DNA of 64,000 nt from Septoria linicola (GCA_024114885.1 CP099424.1:2170001-2234000), one strand, 5' to 3'; shown: positions 12,556 to 24,995, numbered from the stretch's first letter. The notes: a model not told the origin generated them from the letters alone. Numbers and translations: made by a program.

Positions 12556-13493
12556 ATAGAGCCGAAGGTAGGGCTATCTCTTCTCTCTTATACTAGGACT
12601 AGAAGCGTAGAGAGTAGAAGGTAGCCTTAAAGCGAGAACTAATATACTATAAATATTAATAAGAGGCCTAAAGGAGCCTACGTAAGAGGCGACTTAAAGG
12701 GCTATAATAATATAGAAGTCCCTAGAATATAGATATTACTCTAACCTAGAAAAGTTATAAACCTCTAGTACCTCTTAGTACGGATCTATTCGGTAATTAC
12801 TATATAGATAGTAAGGCGACTTACTATATTAGAGATTCACTCGAGGTCTCTATGTCTATAATAGTCTCCGATTAGACCCCGGTTTAGTATAAAAACGCTC
12901 TCGTTCGGATAGCGTAGAGGCTATAGGATAGGCTAGACCCGTCTAGGTAATCTCGTATCCTCTAGTATATAGATCGCTTAGAATAAGCCCTAGCACGGCG
13001 TTAGACGCTAATCGTTTAGCTAAGGACACTAATCACGTCTAAGGCTCTAGACCTAGTATATAGTATAGGCTAATATAATATTATACTATTATAGTTACTT
13101 AGCGAATTACTCGAATAAGTAAGATAGACGCGCCTAGCTATAAACGGTCGAACTATACGACACGACATGCCTTACTTATTAGGTATAATTAATATAGCTC
13201 TAGTATTATAAAAAAGTTTAACGATCTACTCTTTAGACGGCTAATAAAATTTTAGACTCTTGTTTTTTAGTTATCTTTTTAAACGATAACTATATTTTAT
13301 TTAAAACCTTAATTAAGGAGAGTATAACATACTCTTAGAACACCTTCGAACAAGCTCTATAAGTGAATTAGTATCTACTAGCCGGCCTAAAATACTAGAG
13401 AGTAGCTTATCTAACTAGCTTAATAAACAAATTCGAAGATTACTAGTAAAGCTACTACCTACTTTTACTTTATTCCCTCTACTAGACAACGAT
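12556..13493 (+). other. E2 leader
   Basis: Begins one base before TAGAGCCGAAGG, the putative primer-binding site. It carries a partial palindrome copy at about 13265-13292 (TTTTAGTTATC arm, centre, GATAACTA). No gene is seen up to the gag start. Confidence 0.6.
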
Positions 13494-16400
13494 ATGTCTA
13501 TAGAAGCGGAGGACTAAGGAGGTACTAACCCTAACCCTAATACTAATATCTTTTAAGGACCGAACTTAGGAGGTAGACTATCTATAGCGTAGTTCTAGCT
13601 ACTTATAGAGACTATCTAAGTAACCTAAAGCTAGAAGGTAATTATTACTTAGATTCCGCTACTACCTAGCTCGGACTAGAATCCCTTCTTTAATAGGGAG
13701 AACGTAACTAAGTATATTAAGCGTTTTAAAGTACTATATAATAACTACTCTATTCTACTTATAAATAATAATAAGTAGCTTTATAAGAAGTTACTTACTT
13801 AGGTTACGGTTATCTAATATAGACGATACTAGCGCCTTAATAGTTTCTATAATCGAAACTATACTAAGTTTAAAAAGTCGATTATTAAGGAGTACTAAAA
13901 GTATAATAATATATATATACTCGGAAACTGCTACTATATAGAGAACCTTTATAAGGTTAACCGTAGTAAGGATAATAATCTCTTAGAGTACTTAAGGCAG
14001 TTTATACTCTACTCTAATACTATACCTACTTCGTATATAGACGAGCGTTCTCGTACTCTTCTATTCGTACGAGGCCTTCTATTTCGTTTTAGTAAGAGAC
14101 TCTAGGCCTATCTTAGGTTAGACCTTAATAATAGTAACTTGGATTATAGTAAACTCTTAAAGATAGCCTAGCGTTAGATTAATAGTAATAAGGACTTTAA
14201 ATTAGAAGTATATAACGAAGGCGGTAGAGACGTCTAGTAGTTATACGAAGTAGTAAAGAAGTCCGCTCTAAGGCTGAACTCTAAGTTTAAGGCTAGAGAA
14301 ATAGTAGTCTATAAAGGCCGTAAGCCGGTAAGCGTTAATAATATTACTACTAGTATATAAGACCTCGTAATTACTATAATTCGTCGACTCGAAGAAGGAG
14401 GTCTATAGCTACTACGCCTATCGATAGGATAGCGGGCAAAGTCTTACGATCACGACTATCTGTATATTCTAAGTCCTACTTATAGCTAGGAGATTTCGAT
14501 TAATTTAGCTATAGTAGATAATAGGTTAATAATTAAGGCCTATATAGCGATCGCTTTAAAGATTTTAGGTTATTAGATATATAGGCTCGAAAGCTATATA
14601 GCTACAAACTACGAGTACCTATAGTAGTTCGAGACTAAGAGCTTAATATATAGAGACCTAAAGACTAGTATTATATACTATAGAACGCCTCGCCTAAGTA
14701 TAGAAAAGATATAGTACTACTAGGACAAGGAACTACTAAAGCTATTCGTATTAATAATAGTATTAGAGTAGCGCTATAGAAAGATTAATCTTGAAAATAT
14801 AGATTGTTTATTAACGCTAAGAGCGAGCTAGTAGAGGATAGCGAACAAGGTAGCTAGTATCGACGATCCTATTAATATTAGCTAAGTCGCTTTTATTATA
14901 TAGGAAGATTAGGACGATCTAATTAGCGCCTACGTAGCTAGAGATAGCGTAAAAACAAAGTAGAACCTAAACCCTTCTCGTCTAGTCGGAGGACAGCTAA
15001 TAGGAGTATAGAAGCGAATTATAACTTAGGCCGTAGCTATAAGAACCCGCGCTTATTATTACTCTCGTATTAAAGAGGTTAAAGATAAAAACCAGCTAGC
15101 TCCTTACCTTATAGATATAAGAGAGTTAGAGGATTCTTAAACTTAAGAGCGTAATAACGATAAGGTCGAGGATAAGTAGATATACGACTACCTAAATAGT
15201 CTACTAGTTCTAGTCGCTCCTACATATACTTAAAAGCGAAAGAAGGCTAAGGAGCCTCTAAAGACTAAGCGTACGGACAACTACCTTCGAGCTACGTATA
15301 CTAATAATAACGCTAATATCTTCTAGATAGACAAAATACTCGAATCTAAGGTCTAGTTAAGCTTAGCGGAAATTATTCTCTATAGCGAGTAGGCGTCGTA
15401 TTCCTTATAAGGTCGTATTCTAAACGATACGGATCTATATAAGAAGCTTAACAAGCTCTATATAAAGAAGTGTATAAATAGAGGTAGCGGAGCTAAGATT
15501 AGCGTATATTCCTTACTATCTAAAGCCTTTAGCGATATAGCGGAGGAGCTAATAAAAGCTGTTTTAGTAACCGATATTAAGGCCTTCTAGGCTACTACTA
15601 TAGCGATTAATATAGTAAAGCCTAGGCCCGCTTCTAAGCTTTATAAGAGGACTAATAATATCCTTCTATTATTTAATAATATCTATTAAATTATTCTAAG
15701 TATCTACGTACCTACGAAGTATAGACCTCGAATAATAGCTTACGAGTCTTTAATCGACGAAGGAGCTAAGTTAATAATTATACTAATCGAACATATTCGA
15801 AAGCTTTAAGTCGATATGACTCCTCTTAGTAATATTACTATAAGTAGAGTCGGAGGCAAAGTTACTTTTATTAAGTACTACCTAGAGGTGTTAATCGACA
15901 CCTTTAGCGTTAGAGTTACTATACTATTTCTAGTCTTACTAGCGAACGGCCCGATCTTACTTAGCCGGCTATAGGTATAATAGGTACGCCTAGCTTCTAA
16001 GAACTACGATAATAGCTCTTAGGAGAGCTTAATTAGTACTCTAGACAGCTATATTATTATATTTACTAGTTTTGATAGCTATAGTAATATACGTACTATA
16101 GAACAAGTCCTAGGAAAAGCTAGAGTGTCGAGGAACTAGCTCTAGTCGACGGCACGAGTTTAGTAGAGGCTCTAATACTTTTATTACGTCTAGATTCTAT
16201 AGAAGTCGGTATCCGAACTCTGACTTTCAGTGATTATTAGCTAAAGAATATAGAGTATACTATCGAGGACTCTAGATCTTATAATAGCGAGGAGTAAGAA
16301 GAGGGATTATAAGCTTTTCAAGCTTCTACTACCCTTTCTATATAAGGTTTAGTAGTTAGAGATAAAAACTCTACTTAGGAAGGTTAGCTAGTAGAACGTT

Positions 16401-19400
16401 CTATAGTTACCTTTTTAAACGATAATTATATTATACCTTCTATACTATACTTTAAACTATACTAGTAGTATAGATAGATAAGCGATTAGTACTAGTGTTC
16501 GTTTATAGTTACCGATAGCTCTAAACTCCTAGAGAATCAAGTCTTTAACTACCTTACGTAGTAGTTGTCGTATATAAAGGTAATCTACTTTAGAGACTAT
16601 TTTATAGTAGACTTAATTAGACAAAGTACCTCTCTATAATAGTAGCTCGAACTATTAAGATAGGTTAATTATAGCTAGACTTAAATATAGTATAACTATC
16701 TCGTAGTAGCGGCCGTCGAAGGCAATATCGCTAAATTTAGCTAAAATAGTCGACTTAAGAAGCTTTTACTAGCTACTAGTAAAGCTAAGCTAGCTTATAC
16801 TAACGAGCGAGACTTGTACTAGGGTATTAGGTATAGTTTTAAAGAGGCTATACTAGTACCTTAATCGAGCTAGAGTTCGAATTACGAGAGCGAATACTTG
16901 ATAATTACCTATAAGAAGCTTAGAGAGGCGGAGCTAGCTATCTAAGAACCTAGACTCTACGACGAGGTTATCTCTAATAAAGTAGACGACAAGCTTAGCG
17001 AAGAGACGTACGTTATCTCGGCTACTATTAATATAGTAGCGGAGAGAGCTCGTAATAAAGAAGCTATAAAGTAGCGGAAGCTAGATAATTATATTAGCGC
17101 CTATACTCTTTATAAGCGAGTTACTAACAAGATTAGACTAGTAAACGCGGATATTACTATAACTAACGGCTTAAACCCTAGTAGATTAAAGGACTAGCGA
17201 CGGACTTATATTAAGAAGGAAGTAGCTATACTACCTAGTACTAGACCTTACGATAGTAAGTACTTAACTAAGAGACTCTCGGCGATCGAGCCTAGATTAT
17301 AGCTTACGCCTAAATAGCTTATAAAGTTCAAACCTAGTATAGAACTACTACTAAAGAAGCTAGATTTATTATACTATATACTAAGGAATCGAGAAGCTAC
17401 CTTTACGTAGGACTTTACGTATTTAGGCCGAATTAATCCTAATATTGCTCTACTATAGAAGATTTAGATAGTTCCTTACGAGCTATAGTAGTATCTAGGC
17501 TTTAAGCTAAACCTATCTCTACGGTACGTCGTAGAAGATATACTAAGATAACGAATCTAAGCTAGAACTCTTAAGCTATACTATAGTACTTATCGAAACC
17601 TGTACTTCCTTATTAGTAAGAAGATAGAGGTAGGTAAGCTAAAGAAGTATCGGTTAATTAACGTAGCTTAGAAGTTTAATCAAGTTACTATAAGAGATTC
17701 GAACTTACTACCTAATACGGAGAGCTTCTCTAAGGACTTTACTAGTTACGCGCTAGCCTCGTTAGTTAATATCTTCTCTAGATATAACTAAATCCTACTC
17801 GATGAATTATATAGAGACCTTATAGGCTTTAACTTACTACTAGGCCTATTACGGTAGATAACGTTACTATAAGGAGCTACGAATTCTATTACCTAGTTCG
17901 TTCGTATTATTAATCAAGTACTTATAGAGTATGTCTCGTATAAGGCATAGCCGTTCCTTAATAATATCGGTATTAAAGAGCCTAAGACGAAGTACGATAG
18001 TAAAGAGGTTAAACCTAGCCTCTACTATTACGTTATTAAACATATTATAGCTATAGACGACGTCCTCTATAATATAGAACGAGCTAATATAACTATAGCT
18101 TTTAATAAGCTATAGCTCTATTACGAACAGTTAGTAATCGTCGGTTACCTTACTAGTATCGATAGTCGCTATCTAGACTTTATAAGAGTAGCGAAGATTA
18201 AGAAATAGCCGACGCTAGAGAATTAGAAGGAGGTTCGAATCTTCCTTAGTATAGTTACGTACTACCGCGTCTAGGTTAAAGGTTTTATAATTATCCTTAC
18301 TCTACTATTTAAACTCTTATAGAAGGATACTAAGTTTTAATAGACTACTAAACACTAACTAGCTAAAGACGTCGTCTTAAAGGCACTAGTTTCAGCCCTA
18401 GCCCTAGTTACTCTTAACTATAGAGAAGGAGTAGGACTTATTATCGTAGGCGTAGATTCGAGTAGTAAAGGTTAAGGATATACGCTTTCCTAATATAATC
18501 GAGACGAGCTACTTCTCTACTATCTAGTTCGGTATAAGTCCGGCCTATTTAACCTAGTAGAAGTCAAGTATAATACTAGAAAGCGCGAATACCTTAGTAT
18601 ACTAAAGGCGTTAAAGAAGCTAAAACTATAGTTGTTTAGAGTATATTTTTAGCTAGAGATTAATATAAATACTCTCGTTTACTAGCTTAATAAGGCTACC
18701 TCTAATTTGCCGAATATAGTAATAACGTGCTAGCTAGTATAGATCTACCTCTTCGACTTTAACGTTATATATGTTCCTAGTAAGAAGTATATAGCTCTAG
18801 ATTCTTTATCGAGGAAGCCTACTACGCCTAAAGATATAGAGGCTATAGAACAGGAAGAAGACGTAGATCTAATAATTAACGAGTAATTCTTCGATACCTT
18901 TTACGTTAACGCTTTCTCTATATAGGTAATTTAGGGCGAGCTACCTATAATTAATAGAATCTACTCTTAGGAGTTAATAAATATCGCTTTCGTACTTATA
19001 TAGATATAAAGACCTAAGAGAGTTTCTAATAACGAGTATAAGTAGTTAAGAAAGAAGTGTTAGCTGTTTTATATTAAGGACAACTAGCTCTAGCGCTAAG
19101 AACGAGTAGCTAGCCCTCTATAGCGAGTTATCGATAAACCTAAAGCGCGAGCTCGTATTATTAAGGTATACTATTATAAGAACAGTTACTATAGCGCTAA
19201 ATAGACGTTTAATCTTATCTAGAAACGATAGTAGTAGGATAGAGTCTAGGCTTAAATCTCGCTCGCTATTCGGTAATATACTATTTATAGTCTTCGGTAT
19301 AGGAGACAGGTACCTAGAGAACTATAGATCCTACTCTAAGTTATAGTCAGCTAGAGGTAGTATATCGATAGCTTATATATCTCGAAGAACTGTTCGTTAA

Positions 19401-20470
19401 TAGTTATACGCGAATCTCTATCGCGCTAGCTAGAAGTACGTATGTTCTAGTACCTAGTAAAGAGTATCTCCTTAGTATAGATAGTAAGGTTTATATAGGA
19501 AGAGATCTTTTACTAGTAGGGTACCGCTATAGAAGTTATCCTCGATAACTATAAGACTAACCTTAGTAACATAGAGAAGCTACTACTATCTTATAGTATT
19601 AAACGTATTAATATTTCGCTATACTACTCTTAGTCTAACGCTATCGTTAAAGTCGGCTATAAGACAATATTAGACGCTTACTCGAAGCTCTCTAATAGTA
19701 GCCTTTATACGATTTATAACTATATTCTAGTAGTTCTATAGGTAGAGAGAACGATAATAGTCTCTACTACTAGCCTAATACCGTTAGAAGTAATAATTAG
19801 GCGTGACGTAGTACTACTAATCGAGCTAGAATACTATATCTTCTAGATTATAGATTAGAGCAAAGTTAAGACTAGAATAGAGCTCCTTACGATTCGAGCT
19901 CAAGCTCTAGAAGCTATAGAAACGACTATAGAAGAAGAACGACTACGTTAATAGCGTCTCTAAGAATAGAACAAGGCGTACTTTAATAAATATCGCTATA
20001 TGGACCTTACTATACTAAAGGAAGGAGATCTTATATTAGTATACCGCTCTAAATTAAAAACTAGCTTCTCCTATAAGCTTACGTTTAGGTAGGAAGGCCC
20101 TTTTAGAGTATCTAAAGTATTATAGAGAGGTATATTATATAAACTCGAGGAACTAGATAGCTCTAAGCGAGAGTATATCTATAAGAGGATAGACCTTAAG
20201 AAATATACCTTTCTATAAGAAAACCTAAAGCTAGTTCTAGATTAGGTTAAACTAGAAGAAGTACTACTACTAATAGAGACGGTTATAGAACTAGGCCTTC
20301 TACCTAGGTATAAGTATCTATAGATCTTTATTAGTAAGCTATTAGTAATAACTTAAGAAGAAAGAGAGAGTTATATACGCTAGCTACTAACGGAGCTTAA
20401 AGAAGAAGTAGAAGACTTAGTAAGCTAAAGGCTAAAGCTAGCCTAGTAGAGCTAAAGATTTAGAAATTCG
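13494..20470 (+). pseudogene. E2 gag-pol remnant
   Basis: Gag starts at an intact ATG (13494) after an in-frame GAT. Gag and the protease (about 15740-15980, SLIDEGAKLIII) share one frame, with codon starts at multiples of three. From about 16,150-16,210 the protein-like reading moves to the -1 frame, where RT (about 17640-18250; KKYRLIN, VTIRDSNLLP, TLQGATN-type motifs), RNase H (about 18420) and integrase (about 18900-20110, ending in KLTFR.EGPFRVSKVL) lie. Glu, Lys and Arg codons are kept while nearly all Gln and Trp codons read as stops. The family is Ty3/Gypsy by domain order. No chromodomain is evident after the integrase, unlike E3. Confidence 0.88.
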
Positions 20471-20564
20471 ATAGATAATACTTAATTAGAGGTATAAGCT
20501 AAGATCTAGCTACTAAAGCCTAGCCTCTACTATAAAAAGAGCTAATCTTTCTAAGATTATACTA

Positions 20565-21189
20565 TCCTAAGCGCTTCTTTTCGTTCCTAGAGTAGCTATT
20601 AAGCTCTAATCTAACCTTCCTAAGCGCTTCTCTTGTTCCTAAAGCTACTATTAAGCTCTAATTAGAGCTTCCTAAGCTTATAATTTACTAGACTAGTATA
20701 AATCTAGCTAAATCTTAGCTGTCCTAAGTACTTCTTTTATTCCTAGAGCTACTATTAAGCTCTAATCTAAGCCTCCTAAGCTTCTTTTTTACTAGATTAG
20801 TAGAAATCTAGCTAATCCTAACTATTCTAACACTGTTTTCTATAGCTAAGATAAGTATCTATATAGCTAGTTACTCTCCTAAGCTTAATCTTTAAGTATA
20901 GATTTTATATCTACTAGCTAACCTACTATCCTACTCCTTTTTCTAAGTCCTAAGCCTACTATCGCTATAAAAGTTAGCTGTCCTAAGCTACTTTCTACTA
21001 CTAGGTCTTAAAAATCTAAGCTAGACCTATACTCTCGAAGCTCTTTTCTACTAGTAATTTCTAAGGTTAGTACTACGATCTACCTTCCTAGAGCCCTTTT
21101 CTATTACTAATTAGCGAAGTAAGATAATAATTTTCTATCTCGAGGGCCTTTCTACTACTAATCTTCGCCTAACTAAAGGAGTCGCTAAA
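20565..21189 (+). repeat. 52-bp tandem array, 12 units (E2)
   Basis: A TCCTAAG-type block begins at 20565, 20618, 20670, 20722, 20774, 20826, 20877, 20929, 20981, 21033, 21086 and 21138; all steps are 51-53 bases. The first units share a longer segment (ATTAAGCTCTAAT), which shows recent local duplication. The unit starting at 20565 or 20618 has no counterpart in E0 or E1, so copy number varies between elements. The period is incompatible with a steady reading frame. Confidence 0.82.
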
Positions 21190-21515
21190 GATATTAGTTT
21201 CTAGTAGAGAATTCTTAAAGTTTAAGGTTTTTCAGCCTATATAAAGGTAGAGAAGCTTGAATCTTTAGTAATAATAGCGCTAATAGCTCCTTTCTAGCTA
21301 TTAATTATAGCGCTAGCGGTCTCTTACGATATAGAAAGCGCGATCTAGTAAGTCGACTAGGTATATAAAAAATAAGGCTCTTTTAAGTTAGTAGAGGTAA
21401 CGACGATAGTATCTAAGTCTTAGTTCTTGTCGGCGATAGTAAGGTATATACTATAGTAATTAGTAGTAGCGTTAGTAGTATACGACGGCTATAGAAGCGT
21501 TAAGGTATAGTGAAC

Positions 21516-21546
21516 TTTTAGTTATCTTTTTAAACGATAACTAAAA
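21516..21546. repeat. Palindrome with 11-base perfect arms (E2)
   Basis: Arms TTTTAGTTATC and GATAACTAAAA around TTTTTAAAC, identical to the E0 copy at 10408. Confidence 0.75.
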
Positions 21547-21849
21547 CCTTACGTAACTAAGCCTTACGTATAGACCCCTAATCCTAATAGTAGTTACGCT
21601 ACTACGATAAGGCATATAATTAGACTACTTTCACGCTCTAAACGATCTCTTCTTCCTTATTAACTATTAATTAGTTACTATAGAGCCTTGCTTCTATTAA
21701 GTTCGATTCTTATCTTTCGTTACTACCTAGTAACGCTATATAGCTATTTATATACGTGAGCGGTAACTAATATAATAGAAAACTCTATAACTAGTTATAC
21801 GCTCGACCCTCCTCGCTATTTAAGTTACTTATTACTAGTCACGCGCTTT

Positions 21850-23317
21850 ATGTCGCCCTAAGCTACTAATACGACTAATTAAAGATATTCTCTTTCTCTA
21901 TCGCGTATAAAGAATAAGACTTCCCCTTTCTAGCGTTCTTTAACGCCTAAACGCTTATTAAGACTAGCGCTTTCGCCTTCTACCTCGCCTATTCGAAGTC
22001 TTATATAAGAACTACTTAGATAAGAGTCTCTAAAGAAACGATAAAAGATAGCTTCTTTAAGTTCTATATAAGGTATAGCGCTCGCTCGTACTAATCGCGA
22101 AGGCTCGCTCGTTAGTTTCTAGGCCTTAAGCGGACCTCTTACTAGTATAACGAACCTTGATAATACTACCGAAGCTATTCTATCGCTAGAGACACTATAA
22201 GACTAAGAGGAGAGCGTCGACTTAGTACTTAAGTAAGTCGAGGAAGTAAACGATAGGATAAAGATCGACGTATTTAACTTCTTTAAACGCCTCTCTACTA
22301 AGATTTTACTAAAGTACCTTAATACGTAGAGTGTAAAGCGCGATAATATAAAGAAGATACGCTAAGAAGGCCGAGACTTAGTAAAGGAGAGAAATTTGAT
22401 TTAGTAGTAGCTACGTATAGAGTTTAGATACGAGTAGAACTTCTCTTTCCTTAACTAAGTCTTATACGATAAAGAGATACTTAGGAACCTTCGTTAATAG
22501 TTAAATAAGTATAAAGGCGTCTTCGAAGAAAGCGAGCCTAAAGACTAGGTTTTCTCGATATAGTAAAAGTAAGATCGTTTCTATTAGTAGGTAGCGAACA
22601 TATTCTCTCGTAGCTAGTATTTTTAGCTATAGAGAAGTAAGAAGACTCCTAGCTCGTAGAGCTTAGGCTTTATTAATACGAACTTAGATAGGAGACGCTA
22701 CTAGAACAAGTTTAAGGAGGAGCTCTCGTAGGTCGACGTGTTTAGCTATAAGATAAGAGAAGCGTGCCTAGAAGCGGGCTATAGACTTGATTAGTACAGA
22801 TTTATAGTTAAGCTTACTAAAGGAGAGACCTTCGAAGAACCGACCTACGTATTCTCGGTAGTAGAGAAACAGCTCTTAATGTCCTATAGACTATTACCTT
22901 CTCTTAGAAATCTAAGATCTAATAGACGACTCTCTTCCTCTACGCCTAAGAGCCTATCCTTATCTAGTCCTACTCGAAACTCTAGTTAAGAAGAAGAAGG
23001 AGAAGGTAATTTACTTACGACCCTAGAGCCTCGTCTTAGAGATTCTATATCGCCTAGTACTATATAGAGGCTAAAAGCTTAATTAGAGAAGTTAACGCTA
23101 AGCTCTACGAAGAAGCCTACGCTCGTCTTTCGTAAGAGTAGAAGGCTTACTAGAATTCGCGCTAGAGAAACTATTATTACCTCGATCGAAACTTCTTCTA
23201 TACTAAGTACTTTAGGTAATAGCGATCTTACGTAAGACTAAGTACTACCTACGACGGAGCCGTTACTAGGTCTACGACGCCTATCGCTAATTATACTAGA
23301 AGATAATAGTAGAATTA
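21850..23317 (+). pseudogene. ORF3 of E2, 5' part: large extra gene of unknown function
   Basis: Starts at an intact ATG (21850; reading MSP, then Thr/Asn/Ser-rich). The same frame runs with RIP-type stops only to the E3 insertion site, and continues in frame at 30013 when E3 and one TSD copy are skipped. The N-terminal 100 residues are Ser/Pro/Arg/Thr-rich (KRLLRLALSPSTSPIRS). A long Glu/Lys/Asp-rich, probably coiled-coil, region follows, then a Ser/Pro linker (SSSTPKSLSLSSPTRNSS). No hydrophobic segment suggests an envelope protein. I recognise no domain. Homologous frames in E1 (40114) and E0 (43890) show it belongs to the family and is not a chance insertion. Confidence 0.7.
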
Positions 23318-23489
23318 TATAAAAGGGGTATATAGTAATATATAGAGCGCCCTCCTAACAAGACTATTAGGATATCGCAAGACTAATTCTTGCCTCCTTT
23401 CAGATATATACGCGTACTATAGTTATACCGTACGCTAAGCCTACGAGCCTAAGGCAGGTCTTAGCCTTTAACCTTACCTAGCTCTTATA
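23318..23489 (-). repeat. E3 3' LTR (172 bp)
   Basis: Nearly identical to 29841-30012. The differences seen are mostly C/T or G/A, for example CTAACAAG against CTAATAAG. Preceded by the TSD AATTA. Confidence 0.92.
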
Positions 23490-23508
23490 ACTATCTCCTC
23501 TCTCTAAG
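23490..23508 (-). other. E3 polypurine tract
   Basis: On the minus strand this reads GGAGATAGT after AGAGAGA, directly next to the 3' LTR. This fixes the orientation of the element. Confidence 0.65.
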
Positions 23509-23858
23509 GGAGCTGCCCTTAGCGACACCCTTACTTGATAGGTTACATTCTAGGCTGCCTATTTAGTCTTTATAATATACTTTATACATTCCGCGCTTAT
23601 CGCGTCTCTAACGCGTTATGCCTACGGACCTTTAGCGTGTTACGTAAATACGCGCTACGAAGTAAAGAGTTACTATACATGTTTACGTTTACGTAGTAAC
23701 ACAATCTCTACTATAGCGACTACGTCGCTAGGCTCGAGTATATTCTTTGAAAACTCTTCTAACTCTCTCTTAGACTTTCTTTCTACGTATATAATATTTT
23801 CTGTGTCCTTAGTAAGCTAGTGTCTCTATACGATTACCGTACTACTAACGTAAGTAAA
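23509..23858. other. E3 region between polypurine tract and antisense ORF
   Basis: About 350 bases. I see no coding structure here. It would serve as the upstream region of the + strand reading frame starting at 23859. Confidence 0.4.
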
Positions 23859-24693
23859 ATGCTACCGAAACGTACGAGAGTCGTAGTCCTAAACCGCCTA
23901 CCCCGTACTATCGATAATATTAGAGGCCGCGGCGATATCGAGATTTGTCTCTAGTGTATTAAGTATACCTACGACGGTACGGATCTTCGAATACTCCTTA
24001 ACTACGCTTTACCTACTAATAGACTACGTATAGACGACGAACCTACGTGTAACAGGGTAATAAAGCCTAGCTAGAAGGTTAAGTATTAGCGCTATAAGCG
24101 CTAATACTACTATTATAAGCGTATTACTAATAGAAACCTTAAGCGGTAGGCGCGCCGCGTACTATACTACCGCGGGCAGCTAGAGACCCTCCCTAAGGGC
24201 GTACGTAAAGAGTAGGTAAAGCGCCGCCTAAAGGCCCTCTATACCTCTATTAAGACCTCTAAGAGGGTCTTTACTAGTAATAAAGGTAAAGCTGTCGGCG
24301 GCTAGGATACGCCGCGTAAGGCGAGCGTACTCGGCGCGCTACTAGCTAGCGCGATGTCCGTCGCTAGTCTAGTAGAGACCTAGCGCTAGTCTAACTTCAT
24401 AGTAGCTATGTTTAAGCTATAGTACGAGGTATACCTACTTTTCCTATACGATCCTCGTACGATACTAATACTCTTCGTAGACTAACTATATAGTAGGCGC
24501 CTCCGGCGACGTCCTAGACGCTACTATAGAGGCGGCCTATCTCGAGAGTAGTAACTAGGAGGAGGATAAGCTCTTGGAGGACGTAGTGTCCGACGAGGAG
24601 GTAGAGGTAGAGGAGGATAAGGATAAGGACGCGGAGGGCGTCGACGGCAGTAGAAACGCTAGCGACGACGCGCTCTCCGCTAACGATAGATAA
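23859..24693 (+). pseudogene. Extra reading frame of E3, antisense to its pol
   Basis: ATG at 23859 (MLPKRTRVVVLNRLPRT). The frame shows only RIP-type stops through about 24480. It includes a CLxCIK pair, a further Cys, and a Tyr-rich basic stretch (YKRxYYYYKR) where several Tyr codons could be mutated Cys codons, so a Cys-rich metal-binding region is possible. The last 45 codons are coherent in the next frame and very acidic (EEDKLLEDVVSDEEVEVEED), ending at TAA 24691-24693. A frameshift or a small intron between the two parts is needed, probably near 24,480-24,510. Total about 270-280 codons. It is GC- and CpG-richer than its surroundings. It lies between pol and the 3' LTR on the opposite strand. 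No family recognised. Confidence 0.55.
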
Positions 24694-24995
24694 GCGTTTC
24701 GCTTACTACCTGTCTACGCCTCTTTTGCTCCGCTCGCGCCTATATAGGCTATAGTTAGATTCTTGCTTCTTACCTATAGGCACTATACGACCTGCTTAGT
24801 AGGCGTATATAAATAATATAGTTCACGCTTCGATATATCCTAAATGTCTTAGTGATTTTCTTACCTTCTTAAATTTGAAGTTTGCCCCTATATATAGGTT
24901 TAGTACTTAGTACTTAGTATTACCGTATTAGTGCCTTAGCGTATTAGTGCCTTAGCGTATTAGTGCCTTAGCGCTTCTATCTTACTACGCGCCCG
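24694..24995. other. E3 spacer between antisense ORF and pol end, with 16-bp repeats
   Basis: The two convergent reading frames end here. At 24925-24972 there are three perfect units of a 16-base repeat (GTATTAGTGCCTTAGC), preceded by an imperfect TAGTACT repeat. No gene seen. Confidence 0.6.
24925..24972. repeat. Three perfect 16-bp tandem units
   Basis: Units 24925-24940, 24941-24956 and 24957-24972 are identical (GTATTAGTGCCTTAGC). Each keeps an unmutated TpG, which is rare in the surrounding 50 kb. Confidence 0.9.

Larger units (their letters stand above)
20471..21849 (+). other. E2 post-pol spacer
   Basis: Contains the 52-bp array and then about 650 bases without recognisable coding structure. 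The palindrome lies at 21516-21546 and the E1-type insertion target at about 21745. The spacer ends at the start codon of ORF3. Confidence 0.6.

Noticed and set aside
16405..16425. TTTAAAC in pol resembles a classic -1 slippery heptamer.
   Set aside because: It lies after the point where the reading is already in the RT frame, and the same core occurs in noncoding leader and spacer palindromes.
20565..21189. Regular 52-bp spacing suggests a CRISPR array.
   Set aside because: Whole units, not short repeats with unique spacers, are related; no cas genes; the context is a fungal retrotransposon.
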